DNA of 21,105 nucleotides from JBBUX01 sp037445775. Its GTDB lineage: Bacteria > Actinomycetota > Coriobacteriia > Anaerosomatales > PHET01. How positions within the stretch are numbered: position 1 is the stretch's first letter; each line of letters begins with the position of its first letter. Below are positions 14,899 to 21,041 of the stretch, piece after piece. The stretch covers positions 1 to 21,105 of the forward strand of contig JBBIJX010000028.1 of the NCBI GenBank assembly GCA_037445775.1, given 5' to 3'. The notes under the pieces are model-generated. The model searched no databases. It was not told the origin of the DNA and saw only the letters and a list, made by a program, of their open reading frames with translations. The translations under genes and the position numbers were made by a program.

Positions 14899-16038
14899 AT
14901 GCGCATCGGCCTGTTCATGGACATGTACCTGCCGCACGTGAGCGGCGTGACGAACCACGTGCGGCTCTACAAGCGCCGCTACGAGGAGCTCGGGCACGAG
15001 GTCTTCCTCTTCACATTCGGGGACCTCGACTATGAAGACGACGAGCCGAACATCATCCGCACCCGCGGCATACCGTGGGGCGACACCGGCTGGCGGTTCG
15101 CCCGCTGGCTCTCGCCCGAGGCGCGGCGCATCATCCCCACCCTCGACGTCGCCCATACGCACCACCCGTTCCAGAGCGGCGTCCTCGCGCTCAAGGAGTG
15201 CCGGCAGCTCGGCATCCCGCTCGTCATGACGAACCACACGCGCTACGACCTCTACTCGGACGCGTACGCGGGGTTCGTGCCGCGCGGGGTGCGCCACCGC
15301 TTCCTGCGCCACTCGCTCGCACGCTTCGCGAGCGCGTGCGACCTCGTCATCGCACCGGCGCCCTCGATCGCGGACTGGCTCGCGGAGTACTGCGGCTTCA
15401 CCGGCGCGGTCGTCGTACCGAACGGCATCGACGTGGAGCGCTTCGCACACCCGGCGCAGCGCGTCGAGAGGGCCTCGCTCGGGTTCTCCGTAGACGACGT
15501 CGTCTTCTGCTACGTCGGTCGCCTGGGGCCCGAGAAGAACACGGAATGGCTCGCAACGGAGTTCGCCCGCACAGCGCGGACTTCTCCCCGCGCGCGCCTG
15601 CTCGTCGTCGGGGGCGGCCCGTCGCGCGGCAGCGCCCAGTCCGCGCTCGCAGCCGCCGGCGTAGCCGACCGCGCCCGCTTCGTGGGGATGCAGCCCTACG
15701 AACAGGTGCCCGGGTTCGAAGCGACCGCGGACGCGTTCGTGACCGGATCAGTCTCAGAGGTGCACCCGCTCGTCGTGCTTGAGGCTATGGCCGCCGGCCT
15801 CCCGGTCATCGGGGTGCACTCGCCCGGCATATCTGACACGGTGACCGACGGCGAGAGCGGGCTGCTCGCGCCCGCGGTCGCTTCCGGCGCGCTCGCAGAG
15901 CGCATGGAGGCGTTCGCGGCGGACACGGCCCTGCGAGCCCGGCTCAGTGCGGGCGCGCGCCGCGCCGCCGAGGCTTACTCGCTTGAGAAGACCGCCGACG
16001 TGGTGCTCGCCCACTACGAGCGGCTGGTGGCCGGCTAG
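14899..16038 (+). CDS. Glycosyltransferase family 4 (GT-B), alpha-mannosyl/glucosyltransferase-like
   Basis: A 379-residue retaining GT-B enzyme resembling actinobacterial glycolipid mannosyl/glucosyltransferases. N-terminal acceptor half: YLPHVSGVTNH at 10-20, THHPF near 87-91, TNHTRYDLY near 111-119. C-terminal donor half: VVPNGIDVERF at 172-182, YVGRLGPEKN at 205-214, and the EX7E element SVSEVHPLVVLEAMAAGLPVI at 284-304 (Glu287, Glu295), with G in SPGISD positioned for phosphate binding. ATG 14899 is chosen because GGGGAG lies 4-5 nt upstream and family homology starts at RIGLF; an in-frame ATG at 14887 is possible. Third gene of the 13090 operon. Acceptor and donor are not deducible. Confidence 0.92.
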   Translation: MRIGLFMDMYLPHVSGVTNHVRLYKRRYEELGHEVFLFTFGDLDYEDDEPNIIRTRGIPWGDTGWRFARWLSPEARRIIPTLDVAHTHHPFQSGVLALKECRQLGIPLVMTNHTRYDLYSDAYAGFVPRGVRHRFLRHSLARFASACDLVIAPAPSIADWLAEYCGFTGAVVVPNGIDVERFAHPAQRVERASLGFSVDDVVFCYVGRLGPEKNTEWLATEFARTARTSPRARLLVVGGGPSRGSAQSALAAAGVADRARFVGMQPYEQVPGFEATADAFVTGSVSEVHPLVVLEAMAAGLPVIGVHSPGISDTVTDGESGLLAPAVASGALAERMEAFAADTALRARLSAGARRAAEAYSLEKTADVVLAHYERLVAG

Positions 16039-16060
16039 ACACGTAGACGACTGGGAACCC

Positions 16061-16078
16061 GCGCCGAACGCTTCGCGC
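16061..16078 (+). terminator. Weak hairpin behind the GT4 gene
   Basis: GCG and CGAA pair with TTCG and CGC around a 3-nt loop with one bulged C, starting 22 bp after the GT4 stop. A short mixed T/C stretch follows but there is no true T-run. It may mark the end of the glycosyltransferase operon. Confidence 0.3.
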
Positions 16079-16120
16079 CGGTCTATCTGTCGTGACGCAA
16101 GCCGCAGGTCGTGTCAGGCC

Positions 16121-16161
16121 GTTGCCACCGCCCGTTGACGCCAAAAGCGGGTTGCCACCGC
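16121..16161 (+). repeat. Direct repeat GTTGCCACCGC, two copies 30 bp apart
   Basis: GTTGCCACCGC occurs exactly at 16121-16131 and again at 16151-16161. It lies about 100 bp upstream of the yedE promoter region within the longest intergenic stretch (16039-16304). A 30 bp period is close to three helical turns, so both copies would face the same side of the DNA, as for a dimeric activator. Chance recurrence cannot be excluded. Confidence 0.4.
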
Positions 16162-16259
16162 AGTGAGACCCACCGCTCCCGCCCACGACGTCATGCCCGC
16201 AAGCGGCGCACCTGAGCGTGGACTCCCGAGAGGCTACTATACCCATCCCTAATACGTGT

Positions 16260-16265
16260 TATCAT
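16260..16265 (+). promoter_or_regulatory. Putative -10 box of the yedE operon
   Basis: TATCAT (5 of 6 to consensus) lies 39 nt before the yedE ATG in an AT-richer patch (16233-16280) that stands out from its surroundings. A TATACC about 17 bp upstream is a poor -35. The leader would hold the GGGGGAGGAG ribosome site. Confidence 0.4.
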
Positions 16266-16304
16266 GCTGTCGCATATTACGCTGGCACGAGGGGGAGGAG
16301 TCGT

Positions 16305-17636
16305 ATGAAACGGCGCAGAGCGGTTGGTCCCACTGCGTGGGTGCTGGGAGTGGCCGGCCTCCTCATCGGGGCGGTTGCCGCTTGGCTCGTGAGTCAAGGC
16401 AACCCGGGCAACATGGGCCTCTGCATCGCGTGCTTCCTTCGCGACATCACCGGATTCTTCGTCGGTGGTGTCACGAGTCAGGGATCGGTCGCGTACATCA
16501 GGCCTGAGATCATCGGCACCATCCTGGGCGCCATGGGCGCCGCACTCTTCACAAGGGAGTTTCGCTCGCGCGGAGGGAGCCAGCCTCTCCTGCGGTTCGT
16601 CTTGGGCTTTGTCTTCATGGGCGGGGCGCTCATCTTTCTTGGTTGCACCGTACGCGCTTGGCTGCGGCTCGGCGGTGGCGACCTCACCGCGCTGTGGGGC
16701 GTGCTGGGCATCGTCGCCGGCGTGCTCGTCGGCATCGTTTTCCTGAAGCGAGGATTCAACCTGGGCCGCGCTAGGGCGGTTGCGAGGCCGCTCGGCTGGA
16801 TTCTGCCGGCGTTCGCGATCGTGCTGTTTGCCTTCGCACTCGTGACCGCATTCGGCACGAAGCCGGAGTTCGCCACGCAGACCAAGGCAAACGCGTTCGC
16901 CACGGGCGACAAGCCGCCCGCAGTCTACCTGAAGACCGATGGCGTGCCCTCCCAGGTTCTCAGGCCTGAAGGTGGGGCGTTCGCCGCCGATGGCTCGATC
17001 GTGGCGCAAGACGGCAGCGTCGTCACATCAGCAGAATCAGTTGGGAAGGCCAAACCGCAGCCCGGGGGCAAGAGGGCTCTGATCTGGATCTCGCTCGCGG
17101 CGGGGTTGGCCATCGGCGTCGTCGCACAACGCAGTCGCTTCTGTTCGATAGGCGGCATTCGCGACGCGATCCTCGTGCGCCGGTTCGACTTGCTCTTCGG
17201 CGTGATCGGCCTGCTTGCCGGTTCGACGGTCGTGAATCTCGTGATGGGCCAATACAACCTCGGTTTCGCGGATCAGCCCGTCGCTCACAATGACGCCCTG
17301 GGGAGCTTCGCTGCCATGACGGTGGCGACGTTGGCGGCGATGCTCTTGGGTGGATGCCCGTTCCGGCAGGTGGTAATGGGCTCGGAGGGTGACGTTGATG
17401 CGACCTCGGCCGTGGCGGGTATGCTCGTCGCCGCCGGCGTGATGCACTGGGCCTCCCTCGCCTCTTCGGCAAGAGGACTCGCACCCAACGCTTGGCTGGC
17501 GACGGGTGTGATGGCAGCGGTAGTCCTCGCGGTGGGGGTCTTCGGATCCCGCAGGGCGGGGCCGGTCCCGGTTCCGGCCGAGCCTGCGGCGCGACAGGAT
17601 GGACTGGCAGGCGACGTTGCGGCAGAGGGAGAATGA
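16305..17636 (+). CDS. yedE: YedE-family putative selenium transporter
   Basis: Membrane protein of the YeeE/YedE superfamily, in the subtype associated with selenium metabolism genes. The 443 residues have about ten hydrophobic segments in two homologous halves joined by a polar linker (about 185-257). Conserved cysteine motifs, likely to relay a chalcogen species through the pore: MGLCIACFLRD (Cys40, Cys43), LGCTVRA (Cys114), RSRFCSIGGIRD (Cys280), GGCPFRQ (Cys351). ATG 16305 is preceded by GGGGGAGGAG; upstream in-frame residues are not membrane-like. It is one base ahead of the TusA-like gene. Thiosulfate transport, as in YeeE proper, is the main alternative, but the MGxCxxCFLRD form and the DUF3343 partner favour the selenium subtype. 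The substrate is inferred. Confidence 0.88.
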   Translation: MKRRRAVGPTAWVLGVAGLLIGAVAAWLVSQGNPGNMGLCIACFLRDITGFFVGGVTSQGSVAYIRPEIIGTILGAMGAALFTREFRSRGGSQPLLRFVLGFVFMGGALIFLGCTVRAWLRLGGGDLTALWGVLGIVAGVLVGIVFLKRGFNLGRARAVARPLGWILPAFAIVLFAFALVTAFGTKPEFATQTKANAFATGDKPPAVYLKTDGVPSQVLRPEGGAFAADGSIVAQDGSVVTSAESVGKAKPQPGGKRALIWISLAAGLAIGVVAQRSRFCSIGGIRDAILVRRFDLLFGVIGLLAGSTVVNLVMGQYNLGFADQPVAHNDALGSFAAMTVATLAAMLLGGCPFRQVVMGSEGDVDATSAVAGMLVAAGVMHWASLASSARGLAPNAWLATGVMAAVVLAVGVFGSRRAGPVPVPAEPAARQDGLAGDVAAEGE

Positions 17637-17637
17637 A

Positions 17638-17847
17638 ATGAAGGAACTGGACGTCCGCGGGCTCTCGTGCCCGATGCCGCTGATGCAGACCAAGAAGGCG
17701 CTCGAGGATGCACCGGCCAAGATCCTTGTTCGCGCCGACAGCGGCACTGCGAAGACCAACGTTTCCGCGCTGCTGGCCGACGAGGGCTACTCCGTGACTG
17801 TGAATGAGTCTGACGGGGAGTACCGGATCCAAGGAGTTCGCGGTTGA
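17638..17847 (+). CDS. TusA/SirA-like sulfur or selenium carrier
   Basis: A 69-residue protein of the TusA fold with the CPMP active motif (Cys11 in GLSCPMPLM), which in the family carries a persulfide or, in YedF-type proteins, probably selenium. Full length for a stand-alone TusA; unlike YedF it has no C-terminal DsrE-like domain. The ATG at 17638 follows GAGGGAGA and lies one base after the yedE stop; its TGA overlaps the next ATG by one base. The natural role is to take the transported chalcogen from YedE and hand it to a downstream protein. Confidence 0.92.
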   Translation: MKELDVRGLSCPMPLMQTKKALEDAPAKILVRADSGTAKTNVSALLADEGYSVTVNESDGEYRIQGVRG

Positions 17848-18395
17848 TGTTGTTCTCTCGAAACAAGAAGGCCGAAGGCCCGGGCGCTACAGAGGCGCTC
17901 GGGCTCTTCCTCTTCGATGCTGTGAATGACGCCCTAGCCGCTGAGCGCGCGCTTGAGGCGGCAGGGTACGAGACGAGCCTCGTCGCTCCTCCCCACCGGC
18001 TGCGGGCCGGTTGTGACCTTGCGGTGGCGATCCCGCGCGTGGAGCAGGTCGGCGCTCAGCGGGTACTTGACGACGCCCTCGTACACGTTCGCGAATGGGT
18101 GGACGACGCTGACGGCACCGCTGACGTGTGCGACTTGATCACGACCGTCGACTTCGACGAGTGGCTCATGGTCCGTGCGGGCAACATGAAGATCGTCGTT
18201 GAGAAGGCCACCGGGCTGATTGTCAACACATCAGGGGGCGGGTGCCCCGACATCCCGTACCTGAACCTGGCGCTGGTTGGCGAGACACTCGCAGCGGCGC
18301 CCCGCCCCAAGGAGCTCGGATACACACTCTGCGGCCTTATGCTCGACCGCGCCTACCTCGAGGCACGAAGACTCATCGAGGTCGAGGGATCATGA
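17847..18395 (+). CDS. DUF3343 (putative Se/S carrier-like) protein with a C-terminal cysteine-containing extension
   Basis: 182 residues. The N-terminal segment (about 17-68: LFLFDAVNDAL, then YETSLVAPPHRLRAGCDLAVAIP with Cys56) matches DUF3343, a short domain annotated as a putative Se/S carrier. The rest, about 90-182, is a separate region with VCDLITTVDFDEWLMVRAG (Cys95), IVNTSGGGCPDIPYL (Cys133) and LCGLML (Cys162), which I cannot assign to a characterised family. Typical DUF3343 proteins are about 70-90 residues, so this one is roughly twice that. The ATG at 17847 has AAGGAG 10 nt upstream and overlaps the tusA stop; the end overlaps the kinase gene by four bases. Function in selenium/sulfur handling is inferred from context and domain name. 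Confidence 0.8.
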   Translation: MLFSRNKKAEGPGATEALGLFLFDAVNDALAAERALEAAGYETSLVAPPHRLRAGCDLAVAIPRVEQVGAQRVLDDALVHVREWVDDADGTADVCDLITTVDFDEWLMVRAGNMKIVVEKATGLIVNTSGGGCPDIPYLNLALVGETLAAAPRPKELGYTLCGLMLDRAYLEARRLIEVEGS

Positions 18396-19270
18396 CGCTG
18401 CTGGTCATCGCAACCTACCCCGAGGCGGGAGGCCCCGTCTTAGAGGGTCCTGTTTCGTGCGAGCCGGATGGCGTTGTATCCATAGACGGCGCTCGGATGC
18501 CAAGATCGCAGGGAACGTCGGCTATGCTCGGCGCAGCCGCGCAGGCGGCCGCGTACCTTGGAGTTCCGGCTCCACGTGCGCTCGTCGCCGGAGACATCGG
18601 CCGCGGTGACGGCACCCGGGCCGCCTACGATCGTTTGGCGGAGATCGCCTCGCGCCTTCAGCCGTCAGTGGTAGCGTTCCATTACCTGCAACCGGTAATG
18701 GCCTTGATGCGGCGCGCCGTTCACCAACTGGCCGAGGTGGCACCCGATTCGATGCTCGTGGCGGATGCGGGCGGGATGTATGCCGCGAAGGCGGCAGGAC
18801 TCGCCCCTCGCTTTGAGCTCATGACACCGGATGTGGGAGAGGTCGGGTTCCTGGCCGACCCGGAGGCGACTCATCCTGCGTATGCCTCGCGATACCTGTT
18901 CGGAACCGACGCATTCGAACCGACGGCGTTGGCCCTGCACGCGCACGAGACCGGCGGCAGCGCAAAGACGTTGATAATCAAGGGGGCGCGGGACCTTGTG
19001 GCCCGCGATGGAGTCGTACGGGACGAGATCGCCGAACCGTGTGTTCCACAACTCGAGGCGATCGGGGGGACGGGTGACACGTTGACGGGACTGGCCTCTG
19101 CCTTCCTCGCGGCAGGCTTCCCGACATTGGACGCAGCGCGAGTCGCGTGCCTTGCCAACCGGGAGGCCGGGCGCGTGATGCGCGCAACGCCCGTGATGCA
19201 GGCGGCTGACCTCGTAGCGGCGCTCCCCCGGGTACTCGGGGAGAACCTGCGCGGCCAGAGCTGGGCTTGA
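18392..19270 (+). CDS. Ribokinase-superfamily enzyme, NAD(P)H-hydrate dehydratase (YjeF C-domain)-like
   Basis: 292 residues of the ribokinase fold. The anion-hole/base motif GGTGDTLTG is at 225-233 with Asp229 as the likely catalytic base; TPDVGEVGFL at 145-154 resembles the TPxxGE segment of ADP-dependent NAD(P)H-hydrate dehydratase; VADAGGMYA near 123-131 and IIKGARD near 195-201 fit the same fold. The N-terminal 90 residues diverge from that family, and the YjeF N-terminal epimerase domain is absent. Starts at ATG 18392 inside the DUF3343 stop (ATGA). Its fixed place in the selenium operon suggests a dedicated small-molecule phosphotransfer or dehydration step rather than housekeeping NADHX repair; the substrate is unknown. 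A PfkB-type sugar kinase is the alternative. Confidence 0.78.
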   Translation: MTLLVIATYPEAGGPVLEGPVSCEPDGVVSIDGARMPRSQGTSAMLGAAAQAAAYLGVPAPRALVAGDIGRGDGTRAAYDRLAEIASRLQPSVVAFHYLQPVMALMRRAVHQLAEVAPDSMLVADAGGMYAAKAAGLAPRFELMTPDVGEVGFLADPEATHPAYASRYLFGTDAFEPTALALHAHETGGSAKTLIIKGARDLVARDGVVRDEIAEPCVPQLEAIGGTGDTLTGLASAFLAAGFPTLDAARVACLANREAGRVMRATPVMQAADLVAALPRVLGENLRGQSWA

Positions 19271-19295
19271 GCCGTACTCATGGACGCTGTCGCGA

Positions 19296-19320
19296 CTGAC
19301 CGCCGGCGCCCGGCGGTCGG
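19296..19320 (+). terminator. Strong hairpin ending the yedE operon
   Basis: GACCGCCGG (19298-19306) pairs perfectly with CCGGCGGTC (19310-19318) around a CGC loop; one U-G and one C-G pair extend the stem to 11 bp. It lies 25 bp beyond the last stop codon. Downstream is ATTCGTTC, not a full T-run, as often in GC-rich actinobacteria. The structure is symmetrical and could also stop transcripts from the vapC side. Confidence 0.7.
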
Positions 19321-19434
19321 ATTCGTTCAACGTCTTTGAGCGTAACCTGCAGCGCCCAAGTTCACTCCACGCCCGAGTCTAGCTCGAACGGCGCTGTCAG
19401 TTTGACACCCTAGTTGCCCCGACGGGCCAACAGG

Positions 19435-19848
19435 CTACCCCGTGTTGCTCCACCTCTCCACATCCAGACCCGGGACCCGCTCGAACTCCCGCAAGTTCGC
19501 GGTGGCCATCGTCAGGCCATGGGCTATGCAGGTCGCAGCGAGCCACAAGTCATGCGGCCCAATGAGCGTGCCATCCGCGGCAAGGTCCGCCCAGACTCGA
19601 GAGTGCGCGCGAGCGGTAGCGAGGTCGACGTCGAGAGTCGGAAACCTCTCAAGAACGCCCTCCACGAATGCCGAACGCCTCATCCTCTGCTCCGGCCGCG
19701 TGCCCCGGTGGACTCCATGAAGCAGCTCGCTCGCGGTCACCACCGAGAGGAAGCACTCCTCATCTTGGCGATTCGCGACGTGTGGGCCGAGGTCAAGCCG
19801 ACCGCGCTCGGCCTCGATAAGGATGCTCGAGTCGATCAGGACTGCCAC
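19435..19848 (-). CDS. vapC: PIN-domain ribonuclease toxin, VapC type
   Basis: 137 residues. Acidic metal-binding residues of the PIN domain are at Asp6 (LIDSSILIE), Glu41 (TASELLHG) and Asp100 (GPHDLWLAA); the fourth site reads TANLREF (Asn118), a common variant. VapC toxins cleave specific tRNA or rRNA sites with Mg2+. The GTG start at 19848 overlaps the antitoxin stop by 13 bp, the classic coupled arrangement with the antitoxin first. The protein is intact, so the module may be active. It is not flanked by mobile-element remains. Confidence 0.93.
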   Translation of the reverse strand: MAVLIDSSILIEAERGRLDLGPHVANRQDEECFLSVVTASELLHGVHRGTRPEQRMRRSAFVEGVLERFPTLDVDLATARAHSRVWADLAADGTLIGPHDLWLAATCIAHGLTMATANLREFERVPGLDVERWSNTG

Positions 19849-20111
19849 GGGTCAACGACCTCCCGAAGTGCCATCTCCGCCCGCGCGGCATTCAGGTCGG
19901 CCGCGAAGTCATCTGCTTCGCGACCGAGCCTAGGGACCGAGGCAAGCAGACCCGGCAACTCACCCAGACGCTTGCCGACCGGGAGGGGTCGCAGTTCGGC
20001 CACCGGTCGACTGCCACGAACGAGTACGAAAGACTCCCGACGGTACGCCACGCGATTCACGTAGTCGGCGAAGTGGCGGACGACTTCAGTCACAGTGAGG
20101 GTCTCAGCCAT
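19836..20111 (-). CDS. Phd/YefM-family antitoxin of the VapC module
   Basis: 91 residues. The N-terminal half (TLTVTEVVRHFADYVNRVAYRRESFVLVRGSRPVAEL) is the Phd/prevent-host-death DNA-binding and dimerisation domain; the acidic/hydrophobic C-terminal half (from about 50) should wrap the toxin. ATG 20111 is chosen: GGAG lies 9 nt upstream, whereas the in-frame ATG three codons earlier abuts the GGAG. A perfect palindrome at 20125-20141 sits just upstream and is the likely autoregulatory operator. Confidence 0.9.
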   Translation of the reverse strand: MAETLTVTEVVRHFADYVNRVAYRRESFVLVRGSRPVAELRPLPVGKRLGELPGLLASVPRLGREADDFAADLNAARAEMALREVVDPWQS

Positions 20112-20124
20112 AGGTGTCATCTCC

Positions 20125-20141
20125 AATCTGATAATCAGATT
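20125..20141 (-). promoter_or_regulatory. Perfect palindromic operator of the toxin-antitoxin operon
   Basis: AATCTGAT, one central base, ATCAGATT: 8-bp perfect arms, AT-rich in a GC-rich region, ending 13 nt before the antitoxin ATG and directly abutting its ribosome-binding GGAG. Phd-type antitoxins bind such palindromes to repress their own operon. A -10-like GATTAT on the minus strand lies inside it, so binding would block the promoter. Confidence 0.7.
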
Positions 20142-20172
20142 ACATGATGACGAGCACCCGAGCAAGCCGAGC

Positions 20173-20215
20173 CTGGTGAGCGTCGCTCTGTATCAACGTT
20201 GATGCGCTTCACCAG
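20173..20215 (-). other. Long imperfect hairpin enclosing a 12-bp palindrome
   Basis: CTGGTGAGCG (20173-20182) pairs with CGCTTCACCAG (20205-20215) with one bulged T. The loop contains the perfect palindrome ATCAACGTTGAT (20192-20203). It lies between the acyltransferase stop and the antitoxin promoter on the same strand. It could be a terminator, a protein-binding site or a recombination remnant; no T-run follows on either strand. Confidence 0.4.
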
Positions 20216-20220
20216 CTACC

Positions 20221-20245
20221 CTACCGACGCTGCGAGTCGTCGTAG
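20221..20245 (-). terminator. Possible terminator hairpin behind the acyltransferase gene
   Basis: CTAC and GACG (20221-20229, one bulged C) pair with CGTC and GTAG (20238-20245) around an 8-nt loop, 20 bp past the acyltransferase stop. It is immediately followed on the minus strand by the larger hairpin at 20173-20215. No T-run is present. Confidence 0.35.
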
Positions 20246-20264
20246 GCGCGCTTGTTAGTTGAAA

Positions 20265-21041
20265 TCAGGTTCTTGCCGACCGTCCGTATCTGTCGATGAG
20301 ATCCCGCATAGCAGCTTCGACTTCATCACCGAATCGCGCAGCCGACTCATCCGGAGGGCCTTGGACCGAAGGCGGGTGCAGCGGTTCGCCCACGAAGTAG
20401 GTGACGCGGCACGGCCAAGGCATGTTGACCGCCAGCGAGAGCGGAAGTGGTATCAGCGGCAGCCCTACCGTCAGCGGATTGCGGTAGTCCGCGTAGTCTG
20501 AGCCCAGTCGAAGGATCCATCTGAAGAGCAGTCTGCCGAGAAATCGACCGTTCGAGACGAACACGAAGCCGTTATTCACTCCAACACCGACCACCGGGAT
20601 CACCGGGACTCCGGCATCGATCGCCACGCGCGCGAATCCGCGGCGCCCCGACCAGTCTATGGACTCACGTCCAAACCGGCCTCCCAAGACCTCAGTCACC
20701 CCACCCGGGTAGGCGAGCACGAGTTCACCATCCGAGAGCGCGCGGGCAGCGTTCGTGCGTGTGCCGTCGATTGCGCCCGCTGAGGCGAAGATGCGATCGA
20801 CGAGTGGCAACCTGAACCACATGTGGTCCGCCAGAAGCCGAGCGAGGCGCCCTCGTCCTAGAAGAATGAGCCTGACGAGGAGAAACGAATCGAAGTCGAG
20901 ACGGCCGTGATTGCTGACGATGACGGCTCCGCCGCTGGTGGGGATGTTAGCCAGGCCCCGAATACTCGCCCGGTGATAGGCGAGGCGCGGATTCAGGAAC
21001 GTGAGCGCGCGGATGGCCCGCCGCTGATCCGCGCTCTCCAC
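20265..21041 (-). CDS. Lysophospholipid acyltransferase (LPLAT/PlsC superfamily, MGAT-like)
   Basis: 258-residue membrane-associated acyltransferase, expected to esterify a lysophospholipid or acylglycerol with an acyl thioester. The catalytic block SNHGRLDFDS (His45) has acidic residues at +4 and +6 (Asp49, Asp51) instead of the standard HX4D spacing at +5. The second block is YPGGVTEVLGG (111-121, Glu117), the PGGxxE form seen in MGAT/DGAT2-like members rather than FPEGT. VPVIPVVGVG (145-154) is the usual block IV. The GTG start at 21041 follows GGGGAGGG by 4 nt. No partner genes are visible to the right before the window ends; 21042-21105 holds nothing I can assign. Confidence 0.85.
   Translation of the reverse strand: MESADQRRAIRALTFLNPRLAYHRASIRGLANIPTSGGAVIVSNHGRLDFDSFLLVRLILLGRGRLARLLADHMWFRLPLVDRIFASAGAIDGTRTNAARALSDGELVLAYPGGVTEVLGGRFGRESIDWSGRRGFARVAIDAGVPVIPVVGVGVNNGFVFVSNGRFLGRLLFRWILRLGSDYADYRNPLTVGLPLIPLPLSLAVNMPWPCRVTYFVGEPLHPPSVQGPPDESAARFGDEVEAAMRDLIDRYGRSART

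Noticed and set aside
16191..17009. 272-codon minus-strand frame opposite yedE
   Set aside because: Low-complexity charged product, antisense to a conserved membrane protein with a good ribosome site.
19271..19434. tRNA or small RNA gene in the gap after the selenium operon
   Set aside because: No cloverleaf or T-loop signature; apart from the operon-ending hairpin I see nothing in it.
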